Source of the DNA: a virus
Virus record (IMG/VR): IMGVR_UViG_3300025141_000016
Span: 62,001-126,000 of that record
DNA length: 64,000 nt
Strand: one strand, 5' to 3'
Numbering within the stretch: the stretch's first letter is position 1; each line of letters begins with the position of its first letter. The notes beneath the pieces are model-generated. The model had not been told where the DNA came from, ran no database searches, and saw only the letters and a program-made list of their open reading frames with translations. The translations under genes were made by a program, and so were the position numbers. This document shows positions 20,017-27,266 of the stretch, in pieces.

Positions 20017-20781
20017 ATGAGCACGCCTGACCCCGAGTGTTCCGAGTGCCATGGCACGGGACTCGTAGAACGGGATCCCACGCCCCCGCATCCTCCCTCT
20101 TTCTCACGGTGTGAGTGTGTCCTTCGCCAAGACATTCTGGCCAACGTCGAGCGTGGGATGACGGGTCTCTCCAGAGCCCCCGTCATTTCGGGGTCCGCGT
20201 TGGTGGGGCAGCACACCAACAACCTCTGGGTCACGGCTGACGATGATTTCTTGTCCCATCTCCGTCATGTGGCGGTGAGGCGACCAGCAACATGGTTGTT
20301 TCGCGTGGTGTCAGATGCGGAACTTGTGACTGCATGGCTCGCATCCATAGCCCTCAAAGGCGGCGAGATCATCGACCCCGATGCGTATATGGTGTCCACC
20401 AAGTACCTCACGGTCCCCGACCTTGTGGAGCCACCCGACCTCGTGGTTATCCGTATGGGGATCAAGGTGGCACGCAACGCGGCTGCATCCGAAGTGCTGG
20501 CCGAAGCATTGAACACGCGGCTCCATGCAGGTAAGCCGACGTGGTTGTGGGATGGCCCGATGCAGCCCCTTACGGTGGGGCACCTGTTCCACTCCCCCGA
20601 GGTTGAACGAGCACTGAATGGTTGGACGCGCCTGCGATCCCTTGCCCCCTCTACTTCGTCGGAAGGTGGGGGAGGGGAGGAGTCTGGGGGCACCCCGGAA
20701 CCCGGTGAGTTGGCCCCCCAACGGGAAACCACCAAGCCAGGATGGATGACCAACAAGACATTCCGAGGAAGTGACTCGTGA
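20017..20781 (+). CDS. Zn-ribbon protein, helicase-loader-like (DnaC position)
   Basis: 254 residues. The N-terminus has CSECHGTG and, about 20 residues on, CEC, a treble-clef/zinc-ribbon arrangement seen at the start of phage DnaC-like helicase loaders. A P-loop (Walker A) is not visible, although the hydrophobic segment DLVVIRMG could be a decayed Walker B strand. It directly precedes and overlaps (GTGA) the DnaB-like helicase gene, the standard place for a loader. Function is inferred from context and the zinc module. Confidence 0.8.
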   Translation: MSTPDPECSECHGTGLVERDPTPPHPPSFSRCECVLRQDILANVERGMTGLSRAPVISGSALVGQHTNNLWVTADDDFLSHLRHVAVRRPATWLFRVVSDAELVTAWLASIALKGGEIIDPDAYMVSTKYLTVPDLVEPPDLVVIRMGIKVARNAAASEVLAEALNTRLHAGKPTWLWDGPMQPLTVGHLFHSPEVERALNGWTRLRSLAPSTSSEGGGGEESGGTPEPGELAPQRETTKPGWMTNKTFRGSDS

Positions 20782-22256
20782 AGGTCTTGCTCCGCTCTAC
20801 ATTTCTGGACGGTCCTTCCGACGATGGTGACCTCTTTCTTCGGAACGCCCAGGCGCTTCGGGACAGCGGGCTGGGCTTTGAACTGGAAGAGGATGGGGTC
20901 ATCTGGTCCTACATCCAAGACTTCATCGCGCAGCACCACCACGTTCCTGCATCCTCCACTCTCCGGGGGCACTTTGAGCGGGTGAACCAAATACCGGTCA
21001 CTGACCGGCTCGACACCCTCTGCATAGAGCGACCTCGCACCCAAGGCGATTACCGTCAACTTCTCGACTCACGGGTGGAGGATCGCCGGATTCGGATTGT
21101 GGGGGAGGTGCTGCGGGAAGCCGCACGGATCGTGGACACTGGGGTCACCATCAAGGAAGGGCGCGAGGAGCGTATTCTCCGAGGCCCTGCTCATGCTGTG
21201 CGGTATGTCCTCGACAGGAGCCATGAGGTCATCACGCCTGTCACGGGAGTGCGGCTCTCTGGGGACGTGACCTCCGACGGGGACTCCTTTGTGAAGGAGT
21301 ATGAGCGTGTTGAGGCCGATCCCCTGGCGGGGATCGGGCAGTTCACGGGCATCCGGCAGATGGACGAAACGCTCAAAGGCGCGAAGCGGGGAGAACTGTG
21401 GACTCACGCTGCCTTCACAGGGGGCATGAAGTCCACGTTGGCGATGAACTGGCATTACAACCAAGCTGTCTACTACCGCCACTCCTCGGTCCTCTATTCA
21501 TTGGAGATGCCCTACCAGCAGGTACGCCGCATCTTGTACGCCATGCACTCCGGGCACGAGAAGTTCGCAGAGGTGCGGAAGACCCTCGGCATAGGGAGGA
21601 GTCTCGACTACGCCAAGATCCGCGACGGGGAGTTGAGCGAGGCAGGGAAGACCTTTTTGGTGAAGCATGTGGTCCCTGACTTCAATGACCCTGCCAACAC
21701 CTATGGGCACATCCACATCGAGGTGGCTGACCCCGACAAGTCCGACTTCACGATCAATGACCTACGGACTCGCAGCGAACTCCTCTACACCAAAGACCCA
21801 GCGATTCAGATGCTCACCATCGACCATGCGGGGCTCATGCAGTCGAGGGGGAAGTACCGCTCGACAACGGAACGACTGAATGAGGTGCTGCGTGACCTCA
21901 AACGCCTCTCCATGTCCTTCAACCGGGGCATGGGGATCGCTGTCGTTGCGTTGTTCCAGATCAGCCGAGAGGGATACAAGTCTGCTGTGAAGTCAGGTGG
22001 GCGGTACAACTTGACTCACCTCTCCTACGCCAACGAGGCGGAACGGTCGTCGGACGTGGTGACCGCAGCCTGGGTGGACACGGAACTCATGGAGTCAAAC
22101 CTCGTGAAGTTCCAGTGCTTGAAGTCACGGGACAACGCTCCTTTTGAGGACTTCTACTCGGGTGTCTTATGGCCATCCCGACGTATCTTCACCACGACGG
22201 ACGTGACCCCACAGCAAGCCCAACGGGTCGGCGCTGAAATCGACTTGGACATTTGA
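20778..22256 (+). CDS. DnaB-like replicative helicase
   Basis: 492 residues, GTG start within a 4-bp GTGA overlap. The RecA-like domain contains a P-loop, AAFTGGMKST (211-220), the post-Walker segment VLYSLEMP typical of DnaB/RadA (usually SLEM), a Walker B strand MLTIDHAGLM, and VVALFQISREG corresponding to the DnaB VIALSQLSR motif 4 region. This supports a hexameric 5'-3' replicative helicase. The N-terminal 180 residues are poorly conserved. Neighbours (loader-like, primase Zn protein, DNA polymerase) make a replisome operon. Confidence 0.92.
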   Translation: MKVLLRSTFLDGPSDDGDLFLRNAQALRDSGLGFELEEDGVIWSYIQDFIAQHHHVPASSTLRGHFERVNQIPVTDRLDTLCIERPRTQGDYRQLLDSRVEDRRIRIVGEVLREAARIVDTGVTIKEGREERILRGPAHAVRYVLDRSHEVITPVTGVRLSGDVTSDGDSFVKEYERVEADPLAGIGQFTGIRQMDETLKGAKRGELWTHAAFTGGMKSTLAMNWHYNQAVYYRHSSVLYSLEMPYQQVRRILYAMHSGHEKFAEVRKTLGIGRSLDYAKIRDGELSEAGKTFLVKHVVPDFNDPANTYGHIHIEVADPDKSDFTINDLRTRSELLYTKDPAIQMLTIDHAGLMQSRGKYRSTTERLNEVLRDLKRLSMSFNRGMGIAVVALFQISREGYKSAVKSGGRYNLTHLSYANEAERSSDVVTAAWVDTELMESNLVKFQCLKSRDNAPFEDFYSGVLWPSRRIFTTTDVTPQQAQRVGAEIDLDI

Positions 22257-22257
22257 G

Positions 22258-22860
22258 GTGGGCAGGGCGAAGCAAGCAGCCGACCGTATCCGAGAGGAAA
22301 TCCCCATCGTTCAGGTGTTGGTGGACTATGGGTACATGGTTCATCCTGATGGCGGGGACAGAGAGCAACAGTTCTCGTGTGACCTCCATGGCGACGGGAT
22401 GGACACCAAACCATCGGCGCGGGTGTACCCGGACTCGGCCTCCTTCCACTGTTTCGCCTGTGGTCGAAGTCGTGATGCCATTACCTTGGTGCGGGAAAAG
22501 GAAGGGATTGACTTCTGGCCTGCCGTGAAGGCGTTGGAGGGGCGCTATGGGCTCCCCTCCCTTCCCTGGACTGCTTCCCTGGAGGAACCCAAGGACAAGA
22601 CGTTACGCAAGGTGAGTGAGGCTTTGGCAGGCACCCAACAGACCGCCGAAGAAGTCCTCCGACGGGTGGAGCGGCTGGTCGATTCTTTGTGCCGGGAGAG
22701 AGCCTGTACTCCCGACCAGTGTGCGGCTCTGTGGGAGGCCCATGATCGGGTGTCTCTCCTATTGGAGAAAGAGGCTGCCCCCGAGAAGACGGCCAAGGAG
22801 GCCGCCCTCCGTGTATTGGCCCATGTGCGGATGGTCATGGGGGTAGGAGAAACCCGGTAA
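22258..22860 (+). CDS. DnaG-type CHC2 zinc-finger protein (primase fragment)
   Basis: 200 residues from GTG 22258. Residues 41-68 carry C-x2-H ... C-x2-C (CDLH, CFACG) within the FHCFACGRSRDAI context, the zinc-binding domain of DnaG primases that recognises template DNA. The TOPRIM/RNA-polymerase domain is absent; the remaining about 110 residues are helical and unrecognised. Located between helicase and polymerase. It may act with another catalytic subunit outside the window or with the host primase. Confidence 0.85.
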   Translation: MGRAKQAADRIREEIPIVQVLVDYGYMVHPDGGDREQQFSCDLHGDGMDTKPSARVYPDSASFHCFACGRSRDAITLVREKEGIDFWPAVKALEGRYGLPSLPWTASLEEPKDKTLRKVSEALAGTQQTAEEVLRRVERLVDSLCRERACTPDQCAALWEAHDRVSLLLEKEAAPEKTAKEAALRVLAHVRMVMGVGETR

Positions 22861-22890
22861 ACGGGTACACGTCCCAAAGGAGATTGCCTC

Positions 22891-25671
22891 ATGGACATTC
22901 TGGAACAGTTCCGTGACCTCAACCGTCCCCCTGTCGGGCAGAAGCCATGGATGAAGGGTGTGGACCTGCGGTTGGCTACCCGTGAGGATCTTGACACTAT
23001 CGCCCAGGAGTGCATCGAAGCAGGGATCTTTGGCCTGGACTTGGAGACTACCGGGTTGGACCAGAGGTCTTTCCCTTCCCAATCGGGACGCAGAGAGACG
23101 GTGGACAAGATCGTGGGCTACTGCATCGCCCCTTCCACGGAAAAGGGGTGGTACATCCCTGTCCGGCATCGGGATGAGGGCTCCCACGCGAACGTGCCCC
23201 CACGGCTCCTCGCAGAGTTGATCAGCAAGATTCAGGCGGGGGGCGCGGTCGCCGTCTTCCACAATGCCAAGTTCGACGTGAAGTTCCTTCAACATGAACC
23301 CGCTGGAAGGGCTGGAGAGTGGGATGACTACTCGCTCTGGGAGGACACCCAGATCCTCGCTTATGTCCGCAACACGCGGGAGCGAAGGAAGAGTTTGAAG
23401 GTGCTGTCCAAGAGGGAACTGGACCGGGAGATGATTGAGTTGGAGGAGTTGTTTCCCTCCGAGATGGTCAAGGCCAAGAAGCTGGATTTCTCGACGCTTG
23501 ACCCCACCTGGGAGCCCGTCGTCTGGTATGCCGCCGCTGATGCGGTGAACACCCTGGCCCTCTACCAGATCCTCCACCCGGAGGTGGTTGAAAAGGATGA
23601 ATACGGCCTCCAACAGAAGAACATCTACCGGTTGGAGAAAGCCTGCTTGGTGGCAACCATCTGGATGGAAGATTGCCGCATCCACATCGACCGGGATCGC
23701 CTCTCCGACCTCATTCGTCTGGGACAACAGGAGTGGTGGAACTGTCTTACCGAGGTCTACGCCGAAGCCTCGGATCTGTTGGAGAGGGACGTGCGACCCT
23801 CGTGGTTCAAAACCATGGGGGATTCGTTTGATCCCACGGTGATGGAGCCCCATTACATGGCAGTCCGTGAGGAAGCCATGGTAGGCACCACCGACAAATC
23901 TCTCCCCACAACGGAACGGTCAGTCCCCAGGTTGGATGACCCCAAGCGCCAGGAGTCCGTCGAGTTCCCCGCCGCCTACGACGTGACCATCCCAGCCAGC
24001 CTGGGTCTGATGCTTCGGGAAATAGGGGTCCGGGGACTCACCACCACCGAGAAGTCGGGTCAGATCAAGACAGCGAAGGATGAGTTGGAGAGGGTCATTG
24101 ATGAAGCGGGGGCACAGTTCCCCTTCATGGCCAAGATCAAGAGGTTTCGGCAGGTTGCCAAGGCCCTCGGCACCAATCTGTTCCCGATCTACTGGGACAC
24201 CACTCCCGAACGCTCCCCCGATGGCTGTGTCTGGGCCAACTTCAACGGGCAGAAAGTGGATACGGGGCGCTTTTCCACCCCCACCCCACGGGAGAAACGC
24301 AAAGAGTTCTTTCACGGGCAGGTGCGGTGGAATGTCCACAGCACGACCGCCACCTATGACAAGTCGATGCCCGAGTGTGCGCGGAGGCAACGAGAGTGCA
24401 TTACAGCGCGGCCAGGACATATCCTCTTTGCCATCGACTACTCTGGGGTCGAGTTACGGATCGTCACCTGCTTGTCCGGGGAACCAAAGTGGCTCACCGA
24501 GTTCTTCCGCTGTTCTGGGTGTGAGCACACCTTTGAGCGTGGGACGTTACCTCCCCCTTTCTGCCCGGAGTGTGGGTCCGACAAGATCGGTGATCTCCAC
24601 TCTCTGACTGCCCTTGGGGTCTTCGGGGAGGGCATCCGTGGCACCCCCGAGTTCAAGCAGCGTCGGCAGGAAGCGAAGGCTCTGAACTTTGCCATGTGCT
24701 ATGGCGGGGGTGGCTTGGCAGCCCAACGGGCTGTCGGTGTGAGTAAGGATGAGGGCTGGCGTATCAAGAACCAGTTTGATGCGACGTACCGTTCCCTACA
24801 GCGGTGGTGGAGGAGCCAGGAAGCCCTGGTCAAGAAGCGGAAGTACGTCGTTACCGCCTACGGGCGGAAGTACCCGTTGCCTGACATAGCCCATGAGTTG
24901 GGGGGCTTCCGTGCCAAGGCCAAACGCAACGCCGTGAACGGCCCCGTGCAGGGAACCAGTGCCGACATAATGAAGCTGGCGATGGCGAAACTCCACAAAG
25001 AGTTCAAGGAGCGGGGGTGGCTACGGCGCGTGATGATGGTCATTACCATCCATGATGAACTCGTGTTTGAGATTGAGGAGGGGCTGGGAGGGGAGGCCGT
25101 TGAGGTCATTGAAAGGATCATGGTCCATGAAGCAACAGCGGCATTGAAGTGGCCTGTCCCCCTCAAAGTTGATGTGGAGTTCGGAGAGGACTGGACTGTC
25201 CCCTTCAACCTCACCGAGATGATGTGGAACAAGGGAGGGGGAGCATGGGATGAACGGTGGGTCAAGGCGTTCCCTGTCCAATACCAGCACTACCTCTCTT
25301 GTGGTGGGGCTCCTGTTGACGGCGCTTCCGTAGCCGTTGCTGCTCCCACCGTCCCTACCGTCCCTACCGTTACCGTCCCTACCGTCCCTACCGAACTGGT
25401 GGTGGAGGATGCCAACATCGACTTGGATATGACGGAGGACATTCCCACCCGCCCCGTGGAAATGAACGGGGACTCTTACGTCTTCCGGGTGAGCAACGCA
25501 TTGATGACCCCGGATAATGCGGAACGGTTGGCACGGGTTGTCGTCCGCTGTATCGGTAAAGGGGTAGACACCCTCCAGATCAAGGATGAAAGGGACAACG
25601 ATCTCCTCGGAGGCCCCATCCGGGTAGCCTACGAGGAGTTCAGGGTGATCGCTGACTACGAGGGGCTATGA
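22891..25671 (+). CDS. Family A DNA polymerase with 3'-5' exonuclease and inserted zinc ribbon
   Basis: 926 residues. The exonuclease domain has ExoI FGLDLETTG (D50, E52), ExoII VFHNAKFDV and ExoIII YAAADAVNT. The polymerase domain has motif A DYSGVELR (D516), motif B RRQEAKALNFAMCYGG with the catalytic K, F and Y spaced as in Pol I, and motif C IHDELVF (H721-D722-E723). Between motif A and motif B sits C-x2-C-x13-C-x2-C (C541, C544, C558, C561), a zinc ribbon absent from E. coli Pol I. A VPT-repeat linker joins a C-terminal extension of about 85 residues. GGAG precedes the ATG. It is the phage replicative polymerase. Confidence 0.95.
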   Translation: MDILEQFRDLNRPPVGQKPWMKGVDLRLATREDLDTIAQECIEAGIFGLDLETTGLDQRSFPSQSGRRETVDKIVGYCIAPSTEKGWYIPVRHRDEGSHANVPPRLLAELISKIQAGGAVAVFHNAKFDVKFLQHEPAGRAGEWDDYSLWEDTQILAYVRNTRERRKSLKVLSKRELDREMIELEELFPSEMVKAKKLDFSTLDPTWEPVVWYAAADAVNTLALYQILHPEVVEKDEYGLQQKNIYRLEKACLVATIWMEDCRIHIDRDRLSDLIRLGQQEWWNCLTEVYAEASDLLERDVRPSWFKTMGDSFDPTVMEPHYMAVREEAMVGTTDKSLPTTERSVPRLDDPKRQESVEFPAAYDVTIPASLGLMLREIGVRGLTTTEKSGQIKTAKDELERVIDEAGAQFPFMAKIKRFRQVAKALGTNLFPIYWDTTPERSPDGCVWANFNGQKVDTGRFSTPTPREKRKEFFHGQVRWNVHSTTATYDKSMPECARRQRECITARPGHILFAIDYSGVELRIVTCLSGEPKWLTEFFRCSGCEHTFERGTLPPPFCPECGSDKIGDLHSLTALGVFGEGIRGTPEFKQRRQEAKALNFAMCYGGGGLAAQRAVGVSKDEGWRIKNQFDATYRSLQRWWRSQEALVKKRKYVVTAYGRKYPLPDIAHELGGFRAKAKRNAVNGPVQGTSADIMKLAMAKLHKEFKERGWLRRVMMVITIHDELVFEIEEGLGGEAVEVIERIMVHEATAALKWPVPLKVDVEFGEDWTVPFNLTEMMWNKGGGAWDERWVKAFPVQYQHYLSCGGAPVDGASVAVAAPTVPTVPTVTVPTVPTELVVEDANIDLDMTEDIPTRPVEMNGDSYVFRVSNALMTPDNAERLARVVVRCIGKGVDTLQIKDERDNDLLGGPIRVAYEEFRVIADYEGL
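25348..25393 (+). repeat. In-frame tandem repeat encoding a VPT linker
   Basis: The 9-base unit ACCGTCCCT recurs almost perfectly within the polymerase gene, with one ACCGTT interruption, encoding repeated Val-Pro-Thr. It separates the polymerase core from the C-terminal extension and looks like a flexible linker that may vary in copy number. Confidence 0.85.
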
Positions 25672-25982
25672 TGGACACCGAAGGAAGCACGGACGATCAG
25701 ATCCTCCAGCGGCTTACTTCTTTGACCGAGGCCGTAGGAGAGATTCTTCTGTGGGCGCGGGAGGTCGAGAAAGCTGGAGCAGTCCCGAAAGGAACACTCC
25801 ACCGAGCCCGCATCGCCCTCCAACGAGAGCAGGTCCAAGAACGTCTCGCATCCTGTCGGGAGGTGTTGGAGGCGTTGGAGGGGCACGATGTTCCGGCTAT
25901 CCGCCGCAGGTTGGTGAGTACCATTATGACATTGGAGGCCAGGGCCGAGGTTTTGGCGCAGGAGGTACAGACCAATGGGTAA
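25668..25982 (+). CDS. Small helical hypothetical protein
   Basis: 104 residues; ATG lies in a 4-bp ATGA overlap with the polymerase stop, implying translational coupling. Leu/Glu/Arg-rich with probable coiled-coil or helical-bundle structure. No recognised family. Confidence 0.75.
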   Translation: MMDTEGSTDDQILQRLTSLTEAVGEILLWAREVEKAGAVPKGTLHRARIALQREQVQERLASCREVLEALEGHDVPAIRRRLVSTIMTLEARAEVLAQEVQTNG

Positions 25983-26283
25983 GAGAAGCATGTGTCCACT
26001 TGAAGTGGATGGGAAGGAATACCGGTGTGCTAACGAGGCGATCTGGCCGCCGATTGAGATTGAGGTCTATGGCCCCACCGCCGAGCACGTCCGCTACATC
26101 GTGTCGGATGTGAAATACCAACGGATCAAGACGTGGGAAAAGCTGTGCGGGCTCCGGCAAATGGAGGCAACCAAGTGCTTGAAGTGTCCCTTGGTTACCC
26201 ATGAGGGGGAGCCTCTGGCCAAGCGTTCGGCTGGATACCCTGTCTACGCTGTCTCCCTTTCCAAGAACCCCCAGAACCGTTGA
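25975..26283 (+). CDS. Small Cys-containing hypothetical protein
   Basis: 102 residues overlapping the previous gene by 8 nt. Contains CPLEVDG, C at residue 18 and CLKCP, which could bind one zinc. Not recognised otherwise. Confidence 0.7.
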   Translation: MGKRSMCPLEVDGKEYRCANEAIWPPIEIEVYGPTAEHVRYIVSDVKYQRIKTWEKLCGLRQMEATKCLKCPLVTHEGEPLAKRSAGYPVYAVSLSKNPQNR

Positions 26284-26352
26284 AGGGGGTCGCGGAGGTA
26301 GCAAACTTGGGTAGGTTGCCCATATCCACTCCCTATAAGAGAGGGGAAACCC

Positions 26353-26895
26353 ATGAGTAACATCTTCATCACCGACCAAGACCCCCGTGAGTGTGCTGAC
26401 ATTCTTTCGGACCAGCACATCCGTTCCCAACTGGGCACGACCGCCCGAACCCTGGTCGCGGCTCTGCGGGAGCGTGGAATCACAGGACCAATGCTTCCCC
26501 CCACCAAGATGGAGTCTCCTTTCAGCCAGTGGGCGGCAAAGGGCTGGGACAACTTTATGTGGCTTTCCTTCCACGGGATCGCTTTGACCGAGGAGTACCA
26601 TCGTCGCTTTGATGCCATCCCCCCAACGAGCGCCCCCGTCTTGGTGGCAGGGCAGATAGGGCATCTCATGTCGGGTGGGGTCTTCGACTTTCCAATGAAC
26701 TGGCCGTGGTCTGACGCGGCCAAGAGGCACGCCAAGTCGGGGAGTGTGTTCTCGGCCTACCAAAATGCGCTGCGGGACAAGTACGAGACATGGTGTGAGG
26801 AGGGAGAGATGCCCACTTGGACCAATGCCTACCCCCCTTCCTGGCTGGCGGATACCGGTGAAGTCTTGCTCTGGACAGACGACCTTTCTTCATAG
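26353..26895 (+). CDS. Conserved phage protein of unknown function (IFITDQDP family)
   Basis: 180 residues. The start NIFITDQDPRECADIL, then SDQHIRSQL, the WAAKGWDNFMWLSFHG segment and the EEYHRRF segment follow the layout of a family common in large phages (N-terminal I-[FY]-x-x-D-x-D-P, central W-x-x-x-S/G-x-x-N-x-x-W-L, then EY-x-x-R). I recognise the pattern but know no demonstrated function. GAGGGGAAACCC lies upstream of the ATG. Confidence 0.8.
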   Translation: MSNIFITDQDPRECADILSDQHIRSQLGTTARTLVAALRERGITGPMLPPTKMESPFSQWAAKGWDNFMWLSFHGIALTEEYHRRFDAIPPTSAPVLVAGQIGHLMSGGVFDFPMNWPWSDAAKRHAKSGSVFSAYQNALRDKYETWCEEGEMPTWTNAYPPSWLADTGEVLLWTDDLSS

Positions 26896-26896
26896 G

Positions 26897-26926
26897 CGGT
26901 AGGGCGGCTATACAACCGGTAGGGCG
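26897..26926 (+). promoter_or_regulatory. Direct-repeat operator/promoter candidate
   Basis: CGGTAGGGCG occurs at 26897-26906 and again at 26917-26926, start to start 20 bp, about two helical turns, with TATACA between the copies (26909-26914). The pair sits in the 44-bp gap just before the TTG-started gene at 26940. This could be a -10 region flanked by operator half-sites. Inferred only. Confidence 0.4.
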
Positions 26927-26939
26927 ACGGAGGTTTGCC

Positions 26940-27266
26940 TTGCGGGCTTACACCAAGACTGTTCCTGTTCGGGTTGAGGTGGACGTTTCCCACGTTCGCC
27001 CCCAGAACCCAGTAGTAGAGGATTCTCCTCTGGTGTCTCTGCGTGCGCGGATTTCTCTGTCGGTGGACGTTGCGGGTTTCCGGCAACCGCTTTGGGTGAA
27101 TGCGGAGATCCAACTCTCCCCCAACCAACCACCCAAACTCGTGTGGATGGACCCCATCTATGGGAACATCACGGGCTTCCAGAGCAAACAAGCCCTGGTC
27201 CCCTTCAGGGATGCCCTGATGATGGCTGTCAACGGCACCCGGTTGAAGATCCTGGGTGTGGAATGA
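26940..27266 (+). CDS. Small hypothetical protein
   Basis: 108 residues from TTG 26940, chosen because ACGGAGG lies 6-7 nt upstream and no in-frame ATG fits. Predicted mixed beta structure (VPVRVEVDVSHV, RISLSVDVAGF). It overlaps the next gene by 4 nt. No family recognised. Confidence 0.7.
   Translation: MRAYTKTVPVRVEVDVSHVRPQNPVVEDSPLVSLRARISLSVDVAGFRQPLWVNAEIQLSPNQPPKLVWMDPIYGNITGFQSKQALVPFRDALMMAVNGTRLKILGVE

Noticed and set aside
27092-27262. Upstream start for the ParB-like/HExxH protein
   Set aside because: It would overlap the previous gene almost entirely; ATG 27263 sits in an ATGA junction and starts with the conserved tag.
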